Under the pieces are notes generated by a model, which did no database searches, was not told where the DNA came from, and was given only the letters and a program-made list of their open reading frames with translations. Shown here in pieces: positions 1 to 8,430 of a stretch of DNA of 64,000 nt. The number at the start of each line of letters is the position of its first letter. The stretch's first letter is position 1. Source of the stretch: Vibrio maritimus (GTDB taxonomy: Bacteria; Pseudomonadota; Gammaproteobacteria; Enterobacterales; Vibrionaceae); the NCBI RefSeq assembly GCF_021441885.1, contig NZ_CP090438.1, positions 496,001 to 560,000 of the forward strand. Direction: 5' to 3'. Position numbers and translations under genes: made by a program.

Positions 1-2
1 GT

Positions 3-1493
3 GACCACATACCGACACGTGCATTTTTCCAAGTCACTATGGGAGCGTTCTTAAAAGACGATAACTTGGCACTCGTACAGACCCCACACCACTTCTTTTC
101 TCCGGACCCATTTGAGCGCAACCTATCGCGCTTTAGACAACTGCCAAATGAAGGCAACTTGTTCTATGGTTTGATTCAAGATGGTAACGATATGTGGGAT
201 GCCGCCTTTTTCTGCGGGTCGTGTGCCATCTTGCGACGTGGCCCTCTTGAAGAAGTGGGTGGTGTTGCCGTGGAAACCGTGACGGAAGATGCGCACACAG
301 CACTCAAAATGCATCGTTTGGGCTATCGCAGTGCGTATCTCAAAGAGCCTATTTCGGCCGGTCTTGCAACCGACAGTCTGTCCGCACATATCGGGCAGCG
401 TATTCGATGGGCCCGAGGTATGGCTCAAATCTTTAGGACGGATAACCCATTGTTTGGGAAGGGACTTTCTTGGCAGCAGCGACTTTGTTACCTTAACGGC
501 ATGATGCACTTTTTAAGTGGTATACCGCGTTTAATTTTTATGGTCGCGCCACTGGCTTTCTTGATATTGGATGCCTACATCATTTATGCGCCAGCGCTGG
601 CTATCGTACTGTTTGTCTTGCCGCACATGTTTCACGCGAATGTCGCGAATTCGCGGATACAAGGTCAGTATCGACACTCTTTCTGGGGTGAAGTGTATGA
701 GACGGTATTAGCTTGGTACATTGCGATTCCGACGACGGTTGCCTTGTTTTCTCCCGGAAAAGGTAGCTTCAATGTGACCGCTAAAGGCGGGTTGATTGAT
801 AAGCGCTTTTTTGATTGGGACATCAGTAAGCCCATTATTGGTTTGTTATTGCTAAATTTGACAGGATTTGCTGTCGGAATCTTCCGATTGTTTGACTACG
901 AGTTTACGGATACCACCACCGTTTTAGTCAACCTGTTTTGGGTGATGTACAACCTCATTGTTCTCGGTGTGGCGCTGGCTGTCGCTGCAGAAGAAAAGCA
1001 GGTGCGTATGGCGCATCGAATTGATGTCGACTATCCCGTTTCGTTTATGACGACATCGGGTCATCACTATCCTGCTAGATTAAAGGATTTTTCGTTTAGC
1101 GGTCTTGGAATGCAAGTGGACCCAAATATTAATATCCAAAATGGCGATGAAGTTCTGGTCGCCCTAGAGCGCTACGGAATCAAAGAATCGTTTCGCTGCG
1201 TCGTCCGTTTCAGTAGAGATGGCGTCATTGGTGCAGAGCTATTACCAATGACCATGGAGAAAGAGAAGCGCTTTGTGCAATGTACATTTGCTCGCTCTGA
1301 TACATGGTCAAAGTGGCAGCAAGCGTATGAGCAAGATAAACCATTAGAGAGTTTGAAAAGCATGCTTTACGCGAGTGCGATTGGCATCAAGAAAATGATT
1401 GAATTTAGCCCTGCTATGGTTAAAACGGTCGTATTTAAGTGGTTCGATATGGTGGCAAGCGTTGCCTCTTATCGCCCTCGCTGGATTGTATAG
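3..1493 (+). CDS. bcsA: Cellulose synthase catalytic subunit BcsA (3' part, 5' end outside window)
   Basis: Inner-membrane GT2 glycosyltransferase that polymerises UDP-glucose into beta-1,4-glucan and threads it across the membrane. The reading frame is open from base 3 and reads DHIPTRAFFQVTMGAF before the first ATG at 39, which matches the GT core, so the gene starts upstream of the window. Counting from that ATG, FFCGS lies at 57-61, TED at 82-84 and QRIRW (the QxxRW motif) at 120-124. These are followed by several membrane segments. A C-terminal PilZ domain has RMAHR (RxxxR) and DFSFSG (DxSxxG), the c-di-GMP binding signature, near nt 1003-1110, so post-translational activation by c-di-GMP is expected. 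bcsB follows after 9 nt. Confidence 0.97.
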   Translation, partial: DHIPTRAFFQVTMGAFLKDDNLALVQTPHHFFSPDPFERNLSRFRQLPNEGNLFYGLIQDGNDMWDAAFFCGSCAILRRGPLEEVGGVAVETVTEDAHTALKMHRLGYRSAYLKEPISAGLATDSLSAHIGQRIRWARGMAQIFRTDNPLFGKGLSWQQRLCYLNGMMHFLSGIPRLIFMVAPLAFLILDAYIIYAPALAIVLFVLPHMFHANVANSRIQGQYRHSFWGEVYETVLAWYIAIPTTVALFSPGKGSFNVTAKGGLIDKRFFDWDISKPIIGLLLLNLTGFAVGIFRLFDYEFTDTTTVLVNLFWVMYNLIVLGVALAVAAEEKQVRMAHRIDVDYPVSFMTTSGHHYPARLKDFSFSGLGMQVDPNINIQNGDEVLVALERYGIKESFRCVVRFSRDGVIGAELLPMTMEKEKRFVQCTFARSDTWSKWQQAYEQDKPLESLKSMLYASAIGIKKMIEFSPAMVKTVVFKWFDMVASVASYRPRWIV

Positions 1494-1502
1494 GAACAAA
1501 GA

Positions 1503-3722
1503 ATGAAACTGATTCACGCTTTATCGGGGTTACTACTAGGTGCGGCATCTATGCTGTCGACCTCAGTGTGGGCCGATTTTGTTGATACCTCGACCAAGCA
1601 AGTGAGCTATACCTTCAGTGAAATAGCTGGTCCGTCATCGATCTCAATAAAAGGAAGTGGCGGAACTGCTTATCTAGGCTTTGGATCACGACTTGATCAG
1701 ATCATCACTGGTGGCTCGCTGAATTTAGAGTTTGCTCCATCTCCTGCGTTGCGTGCTCGTGTTTCTCATTTACGTGTCTATCTCAACGAAGAGTTGATGG
1801 ATGTGGTGGATTTCGCACAAAGCGACTCACCGCAGTTAACCAAAGTCATCGATCTAGACGGACGTTTTTTTAAGAACTACAACCAGATTAAATTTGAGCT
1901 AATTGGTCGCATTGATGAAGAGTGCAGTGACGCTAGCGATCCTGCATTGTGGTGGGAGCTGGGCTCAGCGAGCCGTATTACTCTAGATGTTCGCGATATT
2001 GAAGTCGCCAATGAACTCAGTTTGCTTCCAGCGCCATTTTTTGATGCTCGTGATCTAAAAGATGTGAGCATTCCAGTCGTAATGCCGTCAGATTTTGGCT
2101 TACAAAACCTGCACTCAGCGTCAGTGGTGGCGTCATACTTTTCGAGCCAAGCAAATTGGCGAGAGGTGAGCTTTCCTGTATTCCAAGATGAGACGCCGAA
2201 CCATCATGCTATCGTGCTGGCGACCAATGACAAACGCCCTGAGCTTATTAAGGATCTGCCAGAGATCACTAAGCCGACTATCCAGATGGTGACACACCCC
2301 AGCGCTCCGGGTAAAAAGCTGCTGCTAGTGCTTGGTAAGAATGAAGAACAGTTAGCGTTAGCAGCGAAAGGACTTGTTGCCGGTAGCCAACTGATGTCGG
2401 GGGAAGTGGCGTATATTAACAGTGTGAATAAGGTTGCACCTCGCAAACCCTATGATGCGCCCAATTGGCTACCGACAGACAGACCCGTGAAGTTCTCGGA
2501 GCTTATCGAGGGGAACTATCAATTAGAATCACAAGGCGTTGAGTTACCGCCGATTCGAGTGAGTTTCACTCTGCCTCCTGACTTGTTTACATGGAATGCG
2601 AATACCGTTCCGATGAAGCTGAGCTATCGCTATTCGCCACCGCTGAAGGGCAGTAAGACGTCGCGCCTAAATATCTCGGTCAATGACCGTTTTGTGCGTG
2701 CGTTTCCGCTGGATGAGAACAAAAGTGAGGGTGAACAAGATACGTGGCGTGTGCCTATCTTAGGCAGCGAGTCGTTTAGTGCGCGTTCATCAACACAACT
2801 GCCAGGATTTAAAATCACCGAGAACAATACCTTGGCGTTTAATTTCCAGATAGCCAACGTGTCAACGGGGATCTGTGAGGGGGTGGGTCCGTCTATCTAC
2901 TATGCGGCGGTAGACGGTGACTCGACGCTAGATTTCTCAGGGTTTCCTCACTACATCCGAATGCCAAACGCTCACTCTTTTGTGAGCTCTGGGTTCCCAT
3001 ATTCACGAATGGCCGACTTATCAGAGACATCTGTTGTGATTTCGCCGAAACCAAGCAGCAAAGAGGTCGAGCTTTTACTGAATACTGTGGGTTTAATCTC
3101 GAAAAAAACAGGCCTCCCAGCCTATCAGTTCGATTTGTTGGAAGAGTGGGATGAAGCGAGCTTGGTTGATAAAGATATTTTGGTTCTTGGCGTGCAGGCC
3201 GCTGACAAATTTAAACTGACATCGACGTCCTTAGCGCATGTGAGTTCTAGTGAGTCAGGGCGTTTCATTGAAGCCACTGCAGTTTCAGAGAAGCCGCAAG
3301 CGCAGGGCATAGCGAATTTATCTGGTCGCCAGGCAACCATGAGTGCCAACGTGCGAGCTCGCGGTGAGTTTGCCTCTATTGCAAGCTTCGAGTCTCCACT
3401 GACTAAGCAGCGCACCGTTACTGTTTTGTCGGCCCGTAATGATGCGTCGGTGCCATTGCTCTTTGGTGCAATGAATGCGCGAGCAGATTCTATAAGTGGC
3501 TCTGCAGTTGCCATCACGCAGAATGACATCACTAGCCATCAAGTAGGCGATTACTATTACGTAGGTCAACTACCACTGTTCGATCTTGTGTGGTATCACT
3601 TTTCTGATCGCCCAATGCTAATGGTTGCCGTGGCTCTGTTGTTGGTCGTTGCGTTTACCATGTTGATGTGGCGAATGCTGTCTCGTTATGCCAAGCGACG
3701 TTTGGCAAATAAAGGAGCTTAG
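1503..3722 (+). CDS. bcsB: Cellulose synthase periplasmic subunit BcsB
   Basis: Periplasmic partner of BcsA that guides the nascent glucan and anchors next to the synthase. The 739-residue product has a signal peptide (cleavage likely after SVWA, residue 24), a long beta-rich periplasmic part with alternating carbohydrate-binding-like and flavodoxin-like sections, and a single C-terminal membrane helix (MLMVAVALLLVVAFTMLMW) with a basic cytoplasmic tail. This is the normal BcsB architecture and length. It starts 9 nt after bcsA behind AGGAACAAAG and ends 2 nt before bcsZ, so the genes are very probably co-transcribed and translationally coupled. The older name 'cyclic-di-GMP-binding protein' for BcsB is misleading, because the PilZ domain is on BcsA here. 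Confidence 0.95.
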   Translation: MKLIHALSGLLLGAASMLSTSVWADFVDTSTKQVSYTFSEIAGPSSISIKGSGGTAYLGFGSRLDQIITGGSLNLEFAPSPALRARVSHLRVYLNEELMDVVDFAQSDSPQLTKVIDLDGRFFKNYNQIKFELIGRIDEECSDASDPALWWELGSASRITLDVRDIEVANELSLLPAPFFDARDLKDVSIPVVMPSDFGLQNLHSASVVASYFSSQANWREVSFPVFQDETPNHHAIVLATNDKRPELIKDLPEITKPTIQMVTHPSAPGKKLLLVLGKNEEQLALAAKGLVAGSQLMSGEVAYINSVNKVAPRKPYDAPNWLPTDRPVKFSELIEGNYQLESQGVELPPIRVSFTLPPDLFTWNANTVPMKLSYRYSPPLKGSKTSRLNISVNDRFVRAFPLDENKSEGEQDTWRVPILGSESFSARSSTQLPGFKITENNTLAFNFQIANVSTGICEGVGPSIYYAAVDGDSTLDFSGFPHYIRMPNAHSFVSSGFPYSRMADLSETSVVISPKPSSKEVELLLNTVGLISKKTGLPAYQFDLLEEWDEASLVDKDILVLGVQAADKFKLTSTSLAHVSSSESGRFIEATAVSEKPQAQGIANLSGRQATMSANVRARGEFASIASFESPLTKQRTVTVLSARNDASVPLLFGAMNARADSISGSAVAITQNDITSHQVGDYYYVGQLPLFDLVWYHFSDRPMLMVAVALLLVVAFTMLMWRMLSRYAKRRLANKGA

Positions 3723-3724
3723 CT

Positions 3725-4837
3725 ATGAAGTCTTGGATTACGACCCTAGCTCTTTTGCTAAGCGTGACAACAATCGTGGCGCACGCAGATGAATGGCAAG
3801 ATTGGAGCCGTTTCAAAGCGGTTTACATGACACCACAAGGGCGCATTGTCGATGGTTCGGATAAGCGGTTGATTACGACATCGGAAGGGCAGTCTTACGC
3901 CCTGTTTTTTGCACTAGTGGCGAATGATCGTAAGGCGTTTGATCTGCTTTATAACTGGACTCAACAGAATTTGGCGCAAGGTGATCTCACCGCTCGTCTT
4001 CCTGCTTGGTTGTGGGGAAAAACCAGTCAGGGATACGGTGTGCTCGATGCAAACTCTGCTTCTGACTCAGATTTGTGGATCGCGTATACCTTGATCGAAG
4101 CTGGGCGTATCTGGGGTGATGACTATTATCAGAATGTCGGCTATTTGCTAGCTGAACGTATTTTGCGAGAAGAAACGGTCGCTTTTGGGCCAGGTGACAG
4201 ACAGCTTTTACCCGGTAAACAAGGCTTTGAGCTGCAAGATAAGGTCAAGCTCAACCCTAGCTATACTCCAATGCCGTTGTTAGCGGCGTTTGCATCGCGC
4301 GACACCAAAGGAGAATGGAAAGATCTTTATCAAGGGTCACTTAAGCTTTTGACGAACAGTCAGGCGAAAGGCGTTAGCCCGGATTGGTTGCTATATGATG
4401 GTAATGCCATTAGTTACGACCAACAGACGACCGACATTGGTAACTACAATGCCATTCGAAGCTACCTTTGGGCGGGTATGATGCCGAATGCAATGGATGG
4501 TTATCAGCCTATTATCGATTCATTGACGTCTTTTGCGAAGCAGTCGATGACTCAGGGCTTTGCACCGCTTAACACCTATGCTCAAACTGGAAGGCTAGAG
4601 AAGAAAGGCCCTGTGGGCTTTGATGCTGCCCTGTTACCTTTACTAATGATTCACTCATCAACGGACATAGCAGACTTGTGGGCAAATCGTATCCGCACAA
4701 ATCTAGTGACGGATAGTAATGATGAGTACTACAACAATGTGTTGGCATTATTTGGTTTGGGTTGGTATGACAACCAGTATCGCTTTAGTGATACGGGTGA
4801 GTTATTGCTCCCTTGGGCTGAAAAAGGTGAACAGTAA
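3725..4837 (+). CDS. bcsZ: Periplasmic endo-1,4-beta-glucanase BcsZ (GH8)
   Basis: Glycoside hydrolase family 8 cellulase that trims glucan in the periplasm and affects the amount and quality of exported cellulose. Residues 1-21 form a signal peptide ending AHA. The motif TTSEGQSYALFFALVAND, with the proposed general acid Glu54, is the family hallmark, and RLPAWLWG and NSASDSDLWIAY are also conserved in enterobacterial BcsZ. Length (370 aa) is normal. It lies between bcsB and bcsC with 2-nt gaps on both sides, the same bcsA-B-Z-C order as in E. coli-type cellulose operons. Confidence 0.95.
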   Translation: MKSWITTLALLLSVTTIVAHADEWQDWSRFKAVYMTPQGRIVDGSDKRLITTSEGQSYALFFALVANDRKAFDLLYNWTQQNLAQGDLTARLPAWLWGKTSQGYGVLDANSASDSDLWIAYTLIEAGRIWGDDYYQNVGYLLAERILREETVAFGPGDRQLLPGKQGFELQDKVKLNPSYTPMPLLAAFASRDTKGEWKDLYQGSLKLLTNSQAKGVSPDWLLYDGNAISYDQQTTDIGNYNAIRSYLWAGMMPNAMDGYQPIIDSLTSFAKQSMTQGFAPLNTYAQTGRLEKKGPVGFDAALLPLLMIHSSTDIADLWANRIRTNLVTDSNDEYYNNVLALFGLGWYDNQYRFSDTGELLLPWAEKGEQ

Positions 4838-4839
4838 CA

Positions 4840-7800
4840 GTGAGGGCGGTATCAACTAAGATAGCAGCGACAGCATTAACCGTTTTCAGTACCTCCGTCT
4901 GGGCGGTGGATGTGCCATCGATCTTTTATAGCAACGCGCCAGATTGGTTAGAAAACCAAATTGTGATTGGTGAGCTCAAACAAGATGAAACCTTAGTTGA
5001 AGGCGCGGTAGAGCGTTGGCTCGCTATTGCCCCAAATAGTCCAGAGGCTGTGTTTGCGAAAGCGCGTTGGTTGGTGCGAAATAACCAGTTACAAGAAGCA
5101 CAAGCGTTATTTGGTAAGCTTGATAAGAGCACTAACTCAGAGTTGGTGTCTGCTTTTGGTAATTACTTATCCCTACATTCCACCCAACAAGACCAGTACA
5201 ATCAGGCGCTGTTACTGCAGCGTGGTGGTCAGAATGAAGCTGCGCTGGAACTGTTCGAGAAACTTTATGGTCCTCACCGCCCTGATATTAGCAGTGAACT
5301 GAGTTATTTAGGGCTTAAGTCGACGTTTCCAAAGTATGAGCAAGAAGTGCTTGAATCCTATGAGGAATTGAATAGGCGTTTTCCCGACGTAGGGGAAATT
5401 AGACTGGGACTTGCCAGGCACCTTTCCCGCTATGGACGAGAGGAGGAGGCATTAGCCATCTATCGAGAGCTTGCCAATGACTCCCGATTGGGGGTGTTCG
5501 CGAGTACGTTGTGGATGAATGAACTGCAGACCCAACCCATGTCCGAAAAGTGGATGGAGACGTTTGAGCTGATTGCGAGTTATCACCCAGAAAACCTATC
5601 TATTCAGCAACAGTACGAGACAGCAAGACAGAACTGGCAGCGTGAAAAAACACTAAGAAGAGATCCTATTTATCGAGGTAAGCTCGCTGCATTCGAGAGT
5701 GTTGATCAAGGTCAGTACAACAAATCGACGTTGAACGCCTTACTCGCGGCAAACCGCAAGTATCCTAATGATCCAGACACTCTAGTAGCTTTAGGTCGTT
5801 ATTATTACAGCACTAATGATTTCCAAATATCGCTCGATTACTTCCTGACGGCACAAAAACTCGATGATTCGCCTGACCTTATTGACTTCTACGAGGCTGA
5901 AATTCGCTCTGTTCGTTTCTGGCAAGCGCTTGATGCAGCAAGGCGTTCTTTAGGTGCTCAGCAATACGCACAAGCAATGCAGCAGGTCGATGTGGCGATC
6001 TCTCTAGATCCCCAACAATCCTTTGCCTATACCATTAAAGGGCGAATTTACCTTGAACAACAAGAGTATAAGTTAGCTCACCAAGCTGCGAATAAAGCGT
6101 TAACGATAGAGCCTTTGAGCAGCTCAGCAATACAGTTATGGGTGCAAACCTATGATCCGGAAAAGGGCAATAGGGGGGAATACGAGGCGTTAAACACGTT
6201 GAACCGATCTCAACGAGCTCAAATTGAAGCGTATGCCGCTGAGGTAGAGCATTTGTTTGTCTACGACCAACTGGTCGCTAGCAGTGAGCTACCCGAAAGT
6301 AACGAACAGTTTCGAGAGCAGTTCAGAAAGGTACTGGAGAGCAACGCTTATTTACCTTGGGTAAAAAGAAACATTGCCGAGCAAGTATTACGTTTGGGTA
6401 ACTCTCGATTGGCTGATAAGGTGATGACAAACGCCTATCAGGCACATAAAGATAGTGAGCATACCCATGCTTATGTACTCTACCTATCAGGTCAAGGACG
6501 CTGGAGAGAAGCGTTTGATGTCATTAATGCCTCCGAGGCTCAGCAGCTGACGGCCGCTGAAGTTGCAACGTTTTCTAGAGTGAAACTCGAATACTATCGC
6601 CAGCAAATTGCTGCACAAGGGTTACGAGGTGATGATCTCGTCCGTTACATTGATGACGTTGCGAAAAAGGATCGCCCTAGTGCAATCGTGTTGTGGTCCG
6701 AAACACCATTTGATGAACGTGCACAGGCTGAAATGGATGCTGTCGACGTGGCTAAGCTCTCTATTCCCGAGCTGGAGTTGATGTCACAAGCGGCGTTTGA
6801 TGTGAATAATGCCAAGTTCCATCAGTCGGTGTATCAAGAGGCAAAACGAAGGAATGCTCTCTCGTCGTCGATGACTCAGCGACACAGCTTGTTTGAAGCA
6901 GATAGACTGTTAGCGCAGCAGAAAACCAAGCAGGCGTCTGAGATTTATTTGGCGCGTTTAGAGGAAGGCTTTCCTATTTCTGACGCCCGAATGAGTGTGT
7001 GGTTGGCCGCCTCACCCGAATATGTTGACCCTGTGTTAGAAATTCAGGCTCAGCGTGTGTTCGAACTCAGTGATGAGCAGGTGGTAAGTAGCCTTTCAAT
7101 GGCACTTCAAACCAACAATAAGCCTTATATCAACTTCTTTAACAACCATTTGCCGTTAAAATCGCTAAGCGCTTTTAATTACTGGCAACTACAAGAAGCA
7201 TCACTTGAGCAGCCTAATGACGCATTGACGAAACAGTATGCTCGCCAAGCATTGCTTTTGGACGACAAAGAGCGACTAGGCCTCGACCGTACCCGTGATA
7301 TCGGTAGCGCCTATCGTGCAGCAGACGACAATTGGATGACCAATGATATCATTGCCACATTGGATCGTTTGGATGAACGGCACGAGTCATATTTCATTGT
7401 TGGCTCAGAATTTAATAATGTTCCAGGTGGCTCAAAGTACCTAACCGTCCCGTTTGAGCTTGGGATTGCCATGCCTGAATGGAACGGTCGACTTAAGCTC
7501 AGAACCGATAGCGTGTACCTCAATAGCGGCTCTTTGACGTACTACAATACCAATGTTGAATTTGAGCGTGATCGAGTAGGGCAGGCGTTTTCGATTGGTT
7601 GGGAAGCGGATAACTGGCAAGCCGATATTGGTACTACGCCCGTTGGTTTTCGTTATACAGACTGGGTTGGTGGTATCGAAGGTGTGACCGAGTGGGGAGA
7701 TGTGACATTGAGAGGCAATCTCTCTAAGCGTCCGGTTACCGCGAGTTTGATCTCTTATTCGGGCCTATCTGTTACCGAGCGCACTGGGGAGACGACGGAG

Positions 7801-8418
7801 TTTGGCGGGGTCACTCGCACAGGTGCTACATTGAGTGCCTCATGGAATGACGGTCGTCCCTATGGGGTCTGGGGTTACCTTGAGTACCATCAATTGACAG
7901 GCAACAATGTTGCCGATAATGATCGTACGTCAGGCATGCTCGGGACTTACTATAACTTTATCAGTACAGATGAAGAAGCCTTCTCATTAGGGGGCACCGT
8001 GTTTTATATGGGATACGATAAAAATGTCAATGAAGTGATTATTGGCCATGGTAAGTATTACAGTCCGCAAAACTATACGTCGTTCTCTGTGCCCGTTTCC
8101 TACTATCGACGTCATAGTTTTGACTGGACTTATGGAGTGAGGGGAACGGTCTCATTCTCCAATGCGTCGTTTGATGCGCCATACAATATTCCAGGTACCT
8201 CTCCGTCAACATCACAAGGGGTCAGTGCTGGTTTGCAGCTTTATACTGAATATCGGATCAGCGATCATTGGAGTTTTGTCGGTTATGTATCACAGCAATT
8301 TGCGAGCGATTATCAGCCAAGCGTGTTTAACGTTTATCTCAAGTATCACTTTGATTCGAACTGGCGCAAAGCACGACTTCAACCGGATCCACTAAGGTTA
8401 TATGCGGACTATTTCTAG
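4840..8418 (+). CDS. bcsC: Cellulose export outer-membrane protein BcsC
   Basis: Outer-membrane exporter with a periplasmic TPR superhelix that receives glucan from BcsA/BcsB. The 1192-aa product begins at GTG (2 nt after the bcsZ stop) with a signal peptide ending SVWA (residue 22). Repeated TPR-like helices fill roughly residues 30-820 (for example ALGRYYYSTNDFQISLDYFL). The last ~350 residues form a beta-barrel domain (BCSC_C type), and the chain ends in Phe, as expected for a BAM substrate. There is no better ATG near the start and the signal peptide begins right at the GTG. The stop codon is buried in a hairpin, listed separately. Confidence 0.95.
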   Translation: MRAVSTKIAATALTVFSTSVWAVDVPSIFYSNAPDWLENQIVIGELKQDETLVEGAVERWLAIAPNSPEAVFAKARWLVRNNQLQEAQALFGKLDKSTNSELVSAFGNYLSLHSTQQDQYNQALLLQRGGQNEAALELFEKLYGPHRPDISSELSYLGLKSTFPKYEQEVLESYEELNRRFPDVGEIRLGLARHLSRYGREEEALAIYRELANDSRLGVFASTLWMNELQTQPMSEKWMETFELIASYHPENLSIQQQYETARQNWQREKTLRRDPIYRGKLAAFESVDQGQYNKSTLNALLAANRKYPNDPDTLVALGRYYYSTNDFQISLDYFLTAQKLDDSPDLIDFYEAEIRSVRFWQALDAARRSLGAQQYAQAMQQVDVAISLDPQQSFAYTIKGRIYLEQQEYKLAHQAANKALTIEPLSSSAIQLWVQTYDPEKGNRGEYEALNTLNRSQRAQIEAYAAEVEHLFVYDQLVASSELPESNEQFREQFRKVLESNAYLPWVKRNIAEQVLRLGNSRLADKVMTNAYQAHKDSEHTHAYVLYLSGQGRWREAFDVINASEAQQLTAAEVATFSRVKLEYYRQQIAAQGLRGDDLVRYIDDVAKKDRPSAIVLWSETPFDERAQAEMDAVDVAKLSIPELELMSQAAFDVNNAKFHQSVYQEAKRRNALSSSMTQRHSLFEADRLLAQQKTKQASEIYLARLEEGFPISDARMSVWLAASPEYVDPVLEIQAQRVFELSDEQVVSSLSMALQTNNKPYINFFNNHLPLKSLSAFNYWQLQEASLEQPNDALTKQYARQALLLDDKERLGLDRTRDIGSAYRAADDNWMTNDIIATLDRLDERHESYFIVGSEFNNVPGGSKYLTVPFELGIAMPEWNGRLKLRTDSVYLNSGSLTYYNTNVEFERDRVGQAFSIGWEADNWQADIGTTPVGFRYTDWVGGIEGVTEWGDVTLRGNLSKRPVTASLISYSGLSVTERTGETTEFGGVTRTGATLSASWNDGRPYGVWGYLEYHQLTGNNVADNDRTSGMLGTYYNFISTDEEAFSLGGTVFYMGYDKNVNEVIIGHGKYYSPQNYTSFSVPVSYYRRHSFDWTYGVRGTVSFSNASFDAPYNIPGTSPSTSQGVSAGLQLYTEYRISDHWSFVGYVSQQFASDYQPSVFNVYLKYHFDSNWRKARLQPDPLRLYADYF

Positions 8419-8423
8419 TCCGC
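8404..8423. terminator. Hairpin spanning the bcsC stop codon
   Basis: GCGGACTA (8404-8411), loop TTTC, TAGTCCGC (8416-8423) is a perfect 8-bp stem with a tetraloop, and the bcsC TAG stop lies in its 3' arm. The nearest U-tract on the plus strand (CTATTTTT) is about 8 nt further on. The gap between the convergent stops of bcsC and the nucleotidase gene is only 12 nt, so this is the only candidate barrier between them. Confidence 0.5.
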
Positions 8424-8430
8424 TGTCTGG

